Notes under the pieces: model-generated
The model's input: the letters and a program-made list of their open reading frames with translations, nothing else
Databases searched by the model: none
Told to the model about the DNA's origin: nothing
In this document: positions 46,255 through 54,957 of the stretch, one piece after another
How positions within the stretch are numbered: position 1 is the first letter of the stretch
Layout of the letters: each line of letters starts with the position of its first letter
Translations under genes and position numbers: made by a program
Assembly (NCBI RefSeq): GCF_900110655.1
Contig: NZ_FOEQ01000001.1
Coordinates: 533,152-597,151 of the forward strand
From: Pseudomonas soli
GTDB lineage: Bacteria > Pseudomonadota > Gammaproteobacteria > Pseudomonadales > Pseudomonadaceae
Length of the DNA stretch: 64,000 nt
Reading direction: 5' to 3'

Positions 46255-46833
46255 TTACTGAATGCGCGTCCCAAGCACCTTGAGAAACGCCGCAAGCCAC
46301 GCCGGATGAGCAGGCCAGGCCGGCGCTGTCACCAGGTTGCCGTCCACATGAACCTGGTCCATCGCGATATCGATGAACTGTCCACCCGCCAGACGCACTT
46401 CGGGGGCGCACGCCGGGTAGGCACTGCACTCGCGCCCTTCCAGTACCCCGGCCGCAGCCAGCAACTGCGCGCCATGACACACCGCGGCGATAGGCTTGCC
46501 CGCATGATCGAACGCCCTGACCAGTTCCAGCACCTTGTCGTTCAGGCGCAGGTATTCCGGCGCCCGCCCGCCCGGGATCAGCAAGGCGTCGTAGCTCTCG
46601 GCGCGCACCTGGACGAAGTCGTAGTTCAGGGCGAAGTTATGCCCGGGTTTCTCGCTGTAGGTCTGCTCGCCTTCGAAATCGTGAATCGCCGTGCGCACCG
46701 TCTGCCCCGCAACCTTCTCCGGGCAGACCGCATGCACGGTGTGGCCGACCATGAGCAAGGCCTGGAACGGCACCATCGCCTCGTAGTCTTCGACGTAATC
46801 GCCCACCAGCATGAGAATCTTCTTCGCCGTCAT
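46255..46833 (-). CDS. DJ-1/PfpI-family protein
   Basis: A 192-residue class I glutamine-amidotransferase-like protein with the nucleophile elbow AVCHGAQ (Cys119, His120) and the conserved early glutamate (VEDYE, about residue 18). The family includes PfpI-type proteases, glyoxalases and chaperones, so the reaction cannot be named. The proper start is ATG 46833; a much longer frame upstream runs antisense-like through the neighbour. It stands 75 bp downstream of the phospholipase D gene on the same strand. Confidence 0.87.
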   Translation of the reverse strand: MTAKKILMLVGDYVEDYEAMVPFQALLMVGHTVHAVCPEKVAGQTVRTAIHDFEGEQTYSEKPGHNFALNYDFVQVRAESYDALLIPGGRAPEYLRLNDKVLELVRAFDHAGKPIAAVCHGAQLLAAAGVLEGRECSAYPACAPEVRLAGGQFIDIAMDQVHVDGNLVTAPAWPAHPAWLAAFLKVLGTRIQ

Positions 46834-46907
46834 CGTATCCACTCCTTCGGTAGTCTGGGAACAGTCCCAGCAAGATAGTCCGCTTTGCCCGACCGCGATA
46901 CGTGCGA

Positions 46908-48065
46908 CTAGTCGCGGCGGTCGAGCAGGTTGGCCACCAGCCGGTCCAGCCAGCCCCATAGGCGTTGTTGCACACGACGCCACAGTGGCCGGGCGTGCCA
47001 GCGCGCGAGGTCGACTTCCAGGCTCTGGGCGAAATCGCGCTCGAAGCTGGCGGCCACGGCCGCGCTCAGTGGCGGGTCGATGGCCTCGACATTGGCCTCG
47101 AGGTTGAAGCGCAGGTTCCAGTGATCGAAGTTGCACGAGCCGACACTGACCCAGTCGTCCACCAGCACCATCTTCAGGTGCAGGAAGCATGGCTGGTATT
47201 CGAAGATCCGCACCCCGGCGCGCAGCAGCCTTGGGTAATAGCGATGTCCGGCATAGCGCACCGCCGGGTGGTCGGTGCGCGGGCCGGTGAGCAGCAGGCG
47301 CACGTCGATGCCCTTCTGCGCGGCACGCCGCAGCGAGCGCCGCACGCTGAAGGTCGGCAGGAAGTACGGCGTGGCCAGCCAGATGCGCCGCTGGCCGCTG
47401 TTCAGGGCGCGCACCAGCGCATGCAGGATGTCCTTGTGCTGGCGGGCGTCGGCATAGGCCACCCGGCCCATGCCCTGGCCCTGCGCCGGCACCTGGGGCA
47501 GGCGCGGCAGTCCGAAGCCCTCGGGCGGGCGCCAGGCGGTGCGGCGCTGGTTGGCGTGCCACTGGCGGTCGAACAACAGTTGCCAGTCGGTGACGATCGG
47601 CCCCTCCATGCGCACCATCACTTCGTGCCACTCGCTGGTGTCGGCTTCGGGTGTCCAGAACTCGTCGGTGACCCCGGTACCGCCGACCACCGCCCAGCGC
47701 TCGTCCACCAGCAACAGCTTGCGATGATCGCGATAGAGATTGCGCAGGCCCCGGCGCCAGCGCAGGCGGTTGTACCAGCGCAGCTGGACACCCGCCGCCA
47801 GCAGGCGCTCACGCAAGACGGAGGTAAAGGCCAGCGAGCCATAGTCGTCGAACAGGCAACGCACCCGCACGCCACGCCGCGCGGCCTGTTCCAGGACCTC
47901 GACCACCGCCTCGGCGCACGCCCCGGCCTCGACCAGATAAAGCTCCAGGTCGACCTGATACTCGGCACGCACGATCGCCAGAAGCATGCGCGGGAAGAAC
48001 TCGGGGCCGTCGATCAGCAGTTCGAACTGGTTGCCATCCCGCCACGGGAAGACCGGCCCCGGCAT
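46908..48065 (-). CDS. clsB: Phospholipase D-family cardiolipin synthase (ClsB-like)
   Basis: A 385-residue enzyme with two HKD motifs: His114-Lys116-Asp121 (HRKLLLVD) and His296-Lys298-Asp303 (HLKMVLVD). It lacks the N-terminal membrane helices of ClsA, like ClsB of E. coli. It would make cardiolipin from phosphatidylglycerol and a second phospholipid at the inner membrane. The yceI-like gene ends one base before its start, so the two are co-transcribed. Confidence 0.82.
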   Translation of the reverse strand: MPGPVFPWRDGNQFELLIDGPEFFPRMLLAIVRAEYQVDLELYLVEAGACAEAVVEVLEQAARRGVRVRCLFDDYGSLAFTSVLRERLLAAGVQLRWYNRLRWRRGLRNLYRDHRKLLLVDERWAVVGGTGVTDEFWTPEADTSEWHEVMVRMEGPIVTDWQLLFDRQWHANQRRTAWRPPEGFGLPRLPQVPAQGQGMGRVAYADARQHKDILHALVRALNSGQRRIWLATPYFLPTFSVRRSLRRAAQKGIDVRLLLTGPRTDHPAVRYAGHRYYPRLLRAGVRIFEYQPCFLHLKMVLVDDWVSVGSCNFDHWNLRFNLEANVEAIDPPLSAAVAASFERDFAQSLEVDLARWHARPLWRRVQQRLWGWLDRLVANLLDRRD

Positions 48066-48066
48066 G

Positions 48067-48648
48067 TCAGCGGGCGGTGAAGATCAGCACCGCGCTCACC
48101 GGCACCGAGGGGTTGATCGACTTGAGCCCGGCCAGCTTGCGCAGGTTCTCCAGGCCCGGCAGGAGACCGAACTCCGAGGCACGCAGGATCAGCGGCTCCA
48201 GGGTCACCACCTGGAAACGCCGTTCGTCCAGGCGCGTGGCCAGCAGCAGGGTGTTGTAGCTGCGGGTCTGGCCATGCAGGGTCACGCTCACCGGCAAGCG
48301 CAGCTCCAGTTGCGCGCCGTTGGCGAGGTCGTTGATCGGGCGCAGGTCGATCTGTGCCTGCACCGTGGCCTCGGGGAACTGTTCGAAGGCGAACAGGCCG
48401 TCACGCATGCGCTCGTCACGCAGCGGGATGCCGCTGCTGATCGAGTCCATCTCGATGCTGACCTCAGCCGCGCCCTTGCGGTCGACCTTGCCATGCAGCA
48501 CCAGGAAACGGTTGACCTCGGCGATATTGCCATTCTTGCCGGTGACGAAGGACAGGCGCGAGGATTCGCCATCCAGGTGCCAGTTGGCATGGGCGGGCAG
48601 GCACAGGGCGAGCAGGAGGGCGGGCAGCAGACGGGACGGCTTGAACAT
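48067..48648 (-). CDS. YceI-family periplasmic lipid-binding protein
   Basis: A 193-residue protein with a signal peptide (cleavage near ALCLPAHA) and a YceI lipocalin-like barrel: WHLDGESSRLSFVTGK, then EVSIEMDSISSGIPLRD. YceI proteins bind isoprenoid-type lipids; the role is often in stress or alkaline conditions. It is coupled to the ClsB-like gene (1-bp gap), suggesting a membrane-lipid job. The ligand here is unknown. Confidence 0.88.
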   Translation of the reverse strand: MFKPSRLLPALLLALCLPAHANWHLDGESSRLSFVTGKNGNIAEVNRFLVLHGKVDRKGAAEVSIEMDSISSGIPLRDERMRDGLFAFEQFPEATVQAQIDLRPINDLANGAQLELRLPVSVTLHGQTRSYNTLLLATRLDERRFQVVTLEPLILRASEFGLLPGLENLRKLAGLKSINPSVPVSAVLIFTAR

Positions 48649-48692
48649 GTGAAATCCTGTGAATCAAGGCCGTCAACCTTACCCGCACGGTT

Positions 48693-48989
48693 TCACGGCA
48701 GCAAGCGGCAGCCTTCGCGGTGACCCTGCCAGGCCGCCTGGTTGCGCCGGCCAAGGCCCTCGGCGGTGACCAGGCGCCGGGGGCTGTCCTCTTTCAGCAG
48801 GCCCAAGGGCAGGTACTGGCGCACATAGCCCCGGCAATAGGCCTCAGGGAAACCCATCACGAACCGGCACGAGCAGTACTCTTTCGCCGAGTAGGCCGAA
48901 AGGATGCCCGGGAAGTCCGCCAACGCCTGGCGCTCGTGCCAGGCCCAGGCAGACACGGCCAATAACAGCAGGAGCACCACCCGCTTCAT
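48693..48989 (-). CDS. Small secreted cysteine-containing protein, unknown
   Basis: A 98-residue protein with an N-terminal membrane or signal segment (MKRVVLLLLLAVSAWAWHE) and four cysteines: YCSCRFVMG, then YCRGY and a late EGCRLLP. This pattern recurs in Pseudomonas but I know no function. It overlaps the serine hydrolase gene by 4 bp (ATGA), so the two are translated together; a shared envelope role is likely. Confidence 0.75.
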   Translation of the reverse strand: MKRVVLLLLLAVSAWAWHERQALADFPGILSAYSAKEYCSCRFVMGFPEAYCRGYVRQYLPLGLLKEDSPRRLVTAEGLGRRNQAAWQGHREGCRLLP

Positions 48990-50062
48990 GCGCCCTCCCC
49001 GGCCACGGCGTCCAGCACCCGCTTGAGCAGTTCGTTGTGGCTGAAGCTGCCATCGCGGTCATCGGCGTAGCGCACGATCACCAGCTTTTGCGTGGGTAGT
49101 ACATAGAGCGCCTGACCCCAGTGGCCGAGTGCGGCGAACGTATTGCTCGGCGCATCCGGCCACGGCACCGGCTGGCCGGGCAATGGCTGGTTGAGCCACC
49201 AGTGCCCGCCGGGGTTGGCCTCGCCCGGCACAGGCTGCGCGGCGCTGAACAAGGTGCGGTTGAACGCCACCCACTCGGCCGGCAGCAACTGTTGCTCGCG
49301 CCAGCGCCCGTCACGCTGCATCAGCAGGCCGATGCGCGCCAGATCGCGAGCACTGAGATAGAGGTACGAGGAGCCCACATAAGTGCCTGCGCCATCGCGC
49401 TCCCAGACAGCGCTGTCGATCCCCAGCGGCATGAACAGGGCTTGCCAGGGATAGTCGGCATAGCGCTCAGGCGCGAGCATGGCGCGCAGGCTGGCGGCCA
49501 GCAGGTTGCTGTCGCCGCTGGAGTAGACGAACTGCGTGCCGGGCGCACTGGCGGCAGGCCTGGCCGCTGTGTAGGCGGCCATGTCGGTGCGGCCACGGGT
49601 GTAGAGCATGGCCACCACCGACGACTTCAACGGCGCGTATTCGTAATCTTCCTGCCAGGCCAGGCCACTGGCCCAATGCAGCAGGTCGGCCAGGCGCAAC
49701 GTTGGGTGCGCCTGCAAGGCCGGGTAATAGCGCAAAGCCGGATCGTCGAGCTGGAAGCGCCTTTCGCCGTAGGCAACGCCCATGACCGTGGCCAGCACGC
49801 TCTTGCTCACCGACCAGGTCAGGTGCGCAGTGTCGACACGGGTTGGCTCGGCGTAGCGCTCATGCAGAATGCGGCCATCGCGGATGATCAACAGCGCATC
49901 GGTGCGAATGCCGCCGCGCTCGGTATCGTGTGGCGCGAAGGCGTAGGTGTCTACGGTTTGCCAGTTGATAACGGCGTTATCGACTGGCCACTGCGCCGAG
50001 GGCCAGTCTTCGGCCAAGGCCGGGGCTGTGGTCATGGCCAGGGCAAGCATCACTGCCTTCAT
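48986..50062 (-). CDS. Serine hydrolase of the class C beta-lactamase/DD-peptidase fold
   Basis: A 358-residue secreted protein with signal peptide (MKAVMLALAMTTAPALA). The catalytic Ser84-x-x-Lys87 is in TWSVSKSVLATVMGV; a YSSGDSN segment offers the Tyr motif, and a late HWGQALYV motif stands for KTG. Such proteins are esterases, peptidases or 6-aminohexanoate-dimer hydrolase-like. A true AmpC function is unlikely. It is coupled to the 98-residue protein. Substrate unknown. Confidence 0.85.
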   Translation of the reverse strand: MKAVMLALAMTTAPALAEDWPSAQWPVDNAVINWQTVDTYAFAPHDTERGGIRTDALLIIRDGRILHERYAEPTRVDTAHLTWSVSKSVLATVMGVAYGERRFQLDDPALRYYPALQAHPTLRLADLLHWASGLAWQEDYEYAPLKSSVVAMLYTRGRTDMAAYTAARPAASAPGTQFVYSSGDSNLLAASLRAMLAPERYADYPWQALFMPLGIDSAVWERDGAGTYVGSSYLYLSARDLARIGLLMQRDGRWREQQLLPAEWVAFNRTLFSAAQPVPGEANPGGHWWLNQPLPGQPVPWPDAPSNTFAALGHWGQALYVLPTQKLVIVRYADDRDGSFSHNELLKRVLDAVAGEGA

Positions 50063-50093
50063 GGAGAGTCCTGCAAGGGGCTGCTTTGCAGCC

Positions 50094-50159
50094 CATCGCG
50101 GCTGAAGCCGCTCCTACAAAGGTTGCGCATGGCCTGTAGGAGCCGCTTCAGCCGCGATG
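50094..50159. repeat. REP palindrome of the second family
   Basis: Arms CATCGCGGCTGAAGCCGCTC... (50094-50118) and its reverse complement with one mismatch (50135-50159) flank a 16-nt loop. Unlike the elements left of pykA it carries the CTGAAGCCGCTCCTACA core. It separates the serine hydrolase from the next minus-strand gene. Confidence 0.85.
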
Positions 50160-50207
50160 GGGCGCACAGTGGCCCAGGTTCAAAGGTGCCCACAGCCTCT
50201 CAGGCTT

Positions 50208-51095
50208 TCATGACAGTCCGGCGGCACTCCAGGCCTTGGCCAGGCGCTTGTCACGGGCGGCGCCGGCCAGCGCCAGCAGGCCCTGGTCGCGTTGCCACAA
50301 CTGCGCCCAGTGCTCCGGCCCTGCGGCCAACGCCTGGTCGATCTCGCCTCGCAAATCGTGGAACTGAGCAAACAGGCCTCCCAGCAGCAAATGGCAGGCC
50401 ACACTGTCCGGGCATTGCCGACTGCCCTCGGCGCACCCGGCGAGCAGGCCGATCAGCTTCAGGCGCAGGGCCTGCGGCCAGGCGCACTCCTGGGCTACGC
50501 CATGCAGCCAGGCCACCAGCGCGGCGAGCACATACAGGTCCTCGAGAGAGCGGAACGGCTTGACGTAGGCATCCCAGCCATCACCGGCCAGCAACTCGCA
50601 CGCGGCATCCTTGAGCTGCAGGCGGCCATGCCCCACTTCGGGCATCAACGGCAGTGTCGGCAAGGCTTCGAGGCTGACCCCCGGCTCGCCCGGATAGACC
50701 ACCGCCAGTTGCAAGCGCGGCGCCTCGCCCGCGCCTTCGTGACGAGCGGCCACCAGCAGCCATTCGGCGTCCAGCCCAGCGGTGACGAAGTCCTTGTTGC
50801 CGGTCAGGCGCAGGCCGTCCAGCCGGGTGTACATGTCCGCCGGGCGCACGCTGCGCCGCTCGGTGGCACACAACGCGCCCAGGCTGGCCGGAGCGCTGGG
50901 CCATAGGACCCGCAGCGCCGCCTGGTAGCCGAGCAGGAACGCCAGCCCGGGAGTGGCCATGGCCCGCCCGCCCAGCACCGCCAGCTCGAACGGCGCCACC
51001 GTGCCCAGGCGCTCGAGCACCGCCGCATAGGTTTCACCGAGGGGCGCCGCCAGCGGGTGGCGCAAGGGGTCGTTGAGTCGTTGCAACCAGGCCAT
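50208..51095 (-). CDS. Acyl-CoA-dehydrogenase-like protein, short
   Basis: A 295-residue protein that follows the acyl-CoA dehydrogenase pattern of sequence but is about 90 residues shorter than the family. A middle domain (LRLTGNKDFVTAGLDAEWLLVAARHEG) resembles the beta domain with its flavin-side loop. The C-terminal helical part is abbreviated and the usual catalytic Glu is not evident. It may be a regulatory or assembly relative rather than an active enzyme. It is divergent from olsB. Confidence 0.7.
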   Translation of the reverse strand: MAWLQRLNDPLRHPLAAPLGETYAAVLERLGTVAPFELAVLGGRAMATPGLAFLLGYQAALRVLWPSAPASLGALCATERRSVRPADMYTRLDGLRLTGNKDFVTAGLDAEWLLVAARHEGAGEAPRLQLAVVYPGEPGVSLEALPTLPLMPEVGHGRLQLKDAACELLAGDGWDAYVKPFRSLEDLYVLAALVAWLHGVAQECAWPQALRLKLIGLLAGCAEGSRQCPDSVACHLLLGGLFAQFHDLRGEIDQALAAGPEHWAQLWQRDQGLLALAGAARDKRLAKAWSAAGLS

Positions 51096-51228
51096 CGCAA
51101 GCTCCTTTCAGGGGTGTCACGCAAGCATCACCAAAGATTCACGGGAGTGACACTGGGCGTACCTAGGCTGACTTTGCACAACAAAGCCGACCGGCCGCAA
51201 CCCTTTGGCTGGCTTATGGAGACTCACG

Positions 51229-51984
51229 ATGACCCGGATCGCTCGCTCTGGCGACACCAGCACTGAACGCCGTCTGCAAGCCGAACGCCTGGTCGGCGCC
51301 GCGGCCCTGCAGGAAGCACAGGCCCTGCGTTTCAAGGTGTTCAGCGCCGAATTCAAGGCCAAGCTCAAGGGCGCCGAACACGGCCTGGACATGGACGACT
51401 ACGACATCCACTGCCGCCACATCGGCGTGCGCGACCTGGCCACCGGTCAACTGGTCGCCACCACCCGCCTGCTCGATCACCAGGCCGCCAGCAGCCTCGG
51501 CCGCTTCTATAGCGAAGAGGAGTTCAGCCTGCACGGCCTGTTGCAGTTGCAGGGCCCGATCCTCGAACTGGGCCGTACCTGCGTCGACCCGGCCTACCGC
51601 AACGGCGGCACCATCGCCGTGCTCTGGAGCGAATTGGCCGAGGTGCTCAATGAGGGCCGCTACAGCTACCTGATGGGCTGTGCCAGCATCCCCATGCAGG
51701 ACGGCGGCGTGCAGGCCCATGCGATCATGCAGCGCCTGCGCGAACGCTACCTGTGCACCGAGCACCTGCGTGCCGAACCGAAGAACCCGCTGCCCAGCCT
51801 GCCGCTGCCGAACAACGTCATCGCCGAAATGCCGCCGCTGCTCAAGGCCTACATGCGCCTGGGCGCGAAGATCTGCGGCGAGCCGTGCTGGGACGAGGAC
51901 TTCCAGGTCGCCGACGTGTTCATCCTGCTCAAGCGCGACGACCTCTGCCCACGCTATGCCCGTCACTTCAAGGCGGCGGTCTGA
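51229..51984 (+). CDS. olsB: Ornithine N-acyltransferase of ornithine lipid synthesis
   Basis: It acylates ornithine from 3-hydroxyacyl-ACP, giving lyso-ornithine lipid. It has 251 residues; the GNAT-like fold has [21 protein letters not shown], the acyl-donor region. The start is ATG 51229, eight codons inside a longer frame, preceded by a weak GGAG. Its stop overlaps olsA by one base (TGATG). It often shows hemolysin-like annotation, which is misleading. Confidence 0.92.
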   Translation: MTRIARSGDTSTERRLQAERLVGAAALQEAQALRFKVFSAEFKAKLKGAEHGLDMDDYDIHCRHIGVRDLATGQLVATTRLLDHQAASSLGRFYSEEEFSLHGLLQLQGPILELGRTCVDPAYRNGGTIAVLWSELAEVLNEGRYSYLMGCASIPMQDGGVQAHAIMQRLRERYLCTEHLRAEPKNPLPSLPLPNNVIAEMPPLLKAYMRLGAKICGEPCWDEDFQVADVFILLKRDDLCPRYARHFKAAV

Positions 51985-52772
51985 TGCCGCGCATACGGGC
52001 CGCTGCCCGCCTGCTGCGGCTGTTCCTGGTACTGGCCCTGGGGCTGGCCATGGCCAGTGTCATCGCCCTGGGCGAGCGTCTGGGGCTGAGCGCCTCGATA
52101 GAACAGCGCCAACGCTGGACACGGATGTTCATGGGGCGCCTGGTCGCCGCCCTGCCCTTCGAAGTGCAGGTCAGGGGCGAGCTGCCGCAACAGCCGATGC
52201 TGTGGGTCTGCAACCATGTGTCGTGGACCGACATCCCACTGCTCGGCATGCTCACCCCGCTGTCGTTCCTGTCCAAGGCCGAGGTGCGCCACTGGCCGCT
52301 GGCCGGCTGGCTGGCCGAGAAGGCCGGGACCCTGTTCATTCGTCGCGGAGGCGGCGATGCCCAGCGCCTGCGCGAGCAGATCAGCGAACAACTGGGCGAG
52401 CAACGCCCTCTATTGATATTCCCCGAAGGCACCACCACGGACGGTCGCAGCCTGCGCACCTTCCATGGGCGCCTGCTGGCCGGAGCAATCGACCAGAACA
52501 CGCCAGTACAGCCGGTGGCAATCCAGTACCTGCGCGCAGGCCAGACCGATCCGATCGCGCCGTTCATTGGCGAGGACGACCTGGTTTCCCATTTGATGCG
52601 GCTGTTCGCACAGGACCGCGGACAAGTGCTGATCCACCTGTTGCCGCCAATCGGCAGCGCGGGCAAGGAACGCGCGGTACTGGCTTTCGAAGCGCAACAG
52701 GCGGTCCATCTGGCGCTTTTCGGCGCCGAGAACGTCGAGGTCGCACCGAGGCGACAGGCTCGGGCAGCCTGA
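51984..52772 (+). CDS. olsA: Lyso-ornithine lipid O-acyltransferase
   Basis: It adds the second fatty acyl chain to lyso-ornithine lipid. It has 262 residues with an N-terminal membrane anchor (about 8-28), the HX4D catalytic motif His78-Asp83 (NHVSWTD) and FPEGTT near residue 145. It is coupled to olsB by TGATG overlap. Ornithine lipids replace phospholipids under low phosphate or in stress. The convergent acpH gene ends 16 bp after the stop. Confidence 0.92.
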   Translation: MPRIRAAARLLRLFLVLALGLAMASVIALGERLGLSASIEQRQRWTRMFMGRLVAALPFEVQVRGELPQQPMLWVCNHVSWTDIPLLGMLTPLSFLSKAEVRHWPLAGWLAEKAGTLFIRRGGGDAQRLREQISEQLGEQRPLLIFPEGTTTDGRSLRTFHGRLLAGAIDQNTPVQPVAIQYLRAGQTDPIAPFIGEDDLVSHLMRLFAQDRGQVLIHLLPPIGSAGKERAVLAFEAQQAVHLALFGAENVEVAPRRQARAA

Positions 52773-52788
52773 GTCCGCGATTGCCGAC

Positions 52789-53367
52789 TCAAGCCGATTG
52801 CTGTCCCCGGGCAAATGCCTGCAACTGCGGATAGAACTCGCGAAAGTCCGCCAGCAACGGCTCGTACAACCGCTCCAGTTCCACCATCACCCCAGCTATC
52901 CCCTCAGGTCGTGACAGGCGCCGGGCAATCCCGGCAAACACCTGCTCCAGGGTGGCGAAATCGCCATACGCTCCCAGCCAGTCGTCGGCCGCCATCACCG
53001 GCGCGATGCGCGCCAACCGCCCCGGCAACTCCGGCTCGGCGAGCAATACCTTGTAGAAATCATCGGTGAATTGCGCCAGCGGCTGTTCGGCATACGCCGC
53101 CCAGTGCCGCGCCAGACAGTGGTCGAAGAACACATCCACGACGATCCCGGCGAACCGCCGCCGCTCGCGCGGGAAACGCGCCAGCGCCGCCAGCACCAGT
53201 GGGTGGCTGTCGGTGTAGCGATCAATGTGCCGGTGCAGCCGAATAGAAGCCTCCAGCACAGGCGGGAAGCGCCCGGCGAGCTCGCCTTTGACGAAATCGC
53301 CATACAGGCTGCCAAGCAGTTGCTGCGGCGCGGGGCCGCCCAGATGAAGGTGCGCGAGATAATTCAT
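52789..53367 (-). CDS. acpH: Acyl-carrier-protein phosphodiesterase (AcpH-like)
   Basis: A 192-residue HD-domain-like hydrolase that removes 4'-phosphopantetheine from ACP. The start MNYLAHLHLGG and the metal-ligand histidines in RLHRHIDRYTDSHP and VVDVFFDHCLARHW are typical. It is divergent from arsR and shares the 150-bp region with its palindromic operators. Confidence 0.85.
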   Translation of the reverse strand: MNYLAHLHLGGPAPQQLLGSLYGDFVKGELAGRFPPVLEASIRLHRHIDRYTDSHPLVLAALARFPRERRRFAGIVVDVFFDHCLARHWAAYAEQPLAQFTDDFYKVLLAEPELPGRLARIAPVMAADDWLGAYGDFATLEQVFAGIARRLSRPEGIAGVMVELERLYEPLLADFREFYPQLQAFARGQQSA

Positions 53368-53392
53368 GGCGCCAGTCTAGCACCGCTGGCGA

Positions 53393-53416
53393 CTATATCG
53401 TCACAAGACGATATAG
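53393..53416. promoter_or_regulatory. 24-bp perfect palindrome between acpH and arsR
   Basis: CTATATCGTC / GACGATATAG with a 4-nt centre. It lies 26 bp upstream of acpH and shares the half-site TATATCG with the large palindrome at 53451-53496. It is probably a second binding site of the ArsR-type regulator. Confidence 0.65.
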
Positions 53417-53450
53417 CTATCAAGACTTGCCTTATGACCACTTCATATTT

Positions 53451-53496
53451 GTATATCGCGATGCAGCGATTTATATTTCGCTCCATCGCGATATAC
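53451..53496. promoter_or_regulatory. 46-bp near-perfect palindrome, operator of arsR-xenB
   Basis: Outer arms GTATATCGCGATG (53451-53463) and CATCGCGATATAC (53484-53496) match perfectly; inner arms AGCGA / TCGCT (53465-53469, 53478-53482) also match. Only 3 of 23 base pairs fail. It ends 23 bp before the arsR ATG, and the AT-rich centre can serve as a -10 (TATATT). It fits autoregulation by the ArsR-type protein. Confidence 0.75.
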
Positions 53497-53519
53497 CGCT
53501 ACACGCCACGAGCCCAACC

Positions 53520-53822
53520 ATGCCCCTCGATCTCGACGAAATAATAAAAGCCCTGGCCCACCCGGTCCGGCGAGACATCCTCAACTGGCTGAAAGACCCG
53601 GCCGCGCAGTTCCCCGAGCAGCACCACAGCACCGAACACGGTGTGTGTGCCGGGCAGATCGACCAGCGCTGCGGCCTGTCGCAGTCGACCGTGTCCGCTC
53701 ACCTGGCCACCCTGCAGCGCGCCGGCCTGATCAGCAGCCAGAAGATCGGCCAATGGCATTTCTTCAAACGCAACGAGGCGACCATCAAGGCGTTCCTCGA
53801 GCAAATGAGCCAAGAGCTCTGA
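53520..53822 (+). CDS. ArsR-family transcriptional regulator of xenB
   Basis: A 100-residue winged-helix protein with the ArsR recognition segment CGLSQSTVSAHLATLQRAGL. It has two cysteines, Cys43 and Cys51 (GVCAGQIDQRC), but not the ELCVCDL-like metal box of the arsenic sensors. A thiol-based redox or electrophile switch controlling xenB is therefore likely. ATG 53520 is chosen since the part upstream is the operator. Only 24 bp separate it from xenB, so the two form an operon. Confidence 0.85.
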   Translation: MPLDLDEIIKALAHPVRRDILNWLKDPAAQFPEQHHSTEHGVCAGQIDQRCGLSQSTVSAHLATLQRAGLISSQKIGQWHFFKRNEATIKAFLEQMSQEL

Positions 53823-53846
53823 CCTGATCCAAGCGAGGCTTCGCAC

Positions 53847-54896
53847 ATGACTACGTTGTTCGACCCGATCACCCTGGGCGACCTGGAACTGCCCAACCGC
53901 ATCATCATGGCCCCGCTGACCCGTTGCCGCGCCGACGAAGGCCGCGTGCCCAATGCGCTGATGGCCGAATACTACGTGCAGCGCGCCAGCGCCGGCCTGA
54001 TTCTCAGCGAAGCAACCTCGGTCACGCCAATGGGCGTCGGCTATCCGGATACCCCCGGGATCTGGAACGACCAGCAGGTACGTGGCTGGCACAACGTGAC
54101 CAAGGCCATCCACGGCGCGGGCGGGCGCATCTTCCTGCAACTGTGGCACGTCGGGCGCATCTCCCACCCGTCGTACCTCAACGGTGAACTACCGGTGGCC
54201 CCCAGCGCGATCCAGCCCAAGGGCCATGTCAGCCTGGTGCGCCCGCTCAGTGACTACCCGACCCCGCGCGCGCTGGAAACCGAAGAGATCGCCGACATCG
54301 TCGAGGCCTACCGCAGCGGCGCCGAGAACGCCAAGGCCGCCGGTTTCGACGGCGTGGAGATCCACGGTGCCAACGGCTACCTGCTCGACCAGTTCCTGCA
54401 GAGCAGCACCAACCAGCGCACCGACCGTTATGGCGGCTCGCTGGAGAACCGCGCGCGGTTGCTGCTGGAAGTGACCGATGCCGCCATCGAGGTGTGGGGC
54501 CCAGGCCGTGTGGGTGTGCACCTGGCGCCACGGGCCGATGCCCATGACATGGGCGACGCTGACCGTGCCGAGACATTCAGCTATGTGGCCCGGGAACTGG
54601 GCAAACGCGGCATCGCCTTCATCTGCTCGCGGGAAAAAGCGGCTGACGACAGCATCGGTCCGCTGATCAAGGCAGCGTTCGGCGGCCCCTACATCGTCAA
54701 CGAGCGCTTTGACAAGGCCGGCGCCAACGCTGCCCTGGCCAGCGGTAAAGCCGATGCAGTGGCCTTCGGCATTCCGTTCATCGCCAACCCCGACCTGCCA
54801 GCGCGCCTGGCTGCCGATGCACCGCTCAATGCGCCGCATCCGGAGACGTTCTATGGCAAAGGCCCGGTTGGGTATATCGACTACCCACGGATGTAG
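53847..54896 (+). CDS. xenB: Old yellow enzyme-family xenobiotic reductase
   Basis: An FMN-dependent NAD(P)H oxidoreductase reducing activated alkenes, nitrate esters and nitroaromatics. It has 349 residues, the length of P. putida/P. fluorescens XenB. The substrate-binding His173/Asn176 pair (EIHGANGY), Cys27 (LTRCRA), Trp100 (QLWHVGR) and the phosphate loop YGGS are in place. It is downstream of the ArsR regulator. The wider class (NemA, YqjM) cannot be excluded by eye, but XenB fits best. Confidence 0.88.
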   Translation: MTTLFDPITLGDLELPNRIIMAPLTRCRADEGRVPNALMAEYYVQRASAGLILSEATSVTPMGVGYPDTPGIWNDQQVRGWHNVTKAIHGAGGRIFLQLWHVGRISHPSYLNGELPVAPSAIQPKGHVSLVRPLSDYPTPRALETEEIADIVEAYRSGAENAKAAGFDGVEIHGANGYLLDQFLQSSTNQRTDRYGGSLENRARLLLEVTDAAIEVWGPGRVGVHLAPRADAHDMGDADRAETFSYVARELGKRGIAFICSREKAADDSIGPLIKAAFGGPYIVNERFDKAGANAALASGKADAVAFGIPFIANPDLPARLAADAPLNAPHPETFYGKGPVGYIDYPRM

Positions 54897-54908
54897 GGGA
54901 ATGCAGGA

Positions 54909-54940
54909 CTTGTAGAAGCGGGCTTGCCCGCTTCTACAAG
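54909..54940. terminator. Perfect 15-bp hairpin between convergent xenB and autotransporter genes
   Basis: CTTGTAGAAGCGGGC / GCCCGCTTCTACAAG around a 2-nt loop. It is a REP-related stem with no T tail, lying between two stop codons, and probably ends both transcripts. Confidence 0.7.
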
Positions 54941-54957
54941 TGGATACCTGCGAACGA

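Noticed and set aside
49121..50563. 480-codon plus-strand frame across the serine hydrolase gene
   Set aside because: The minus strand encodes a clear serine hydrolase with signal peptide. The plus frame also runs through a REP palindrome.
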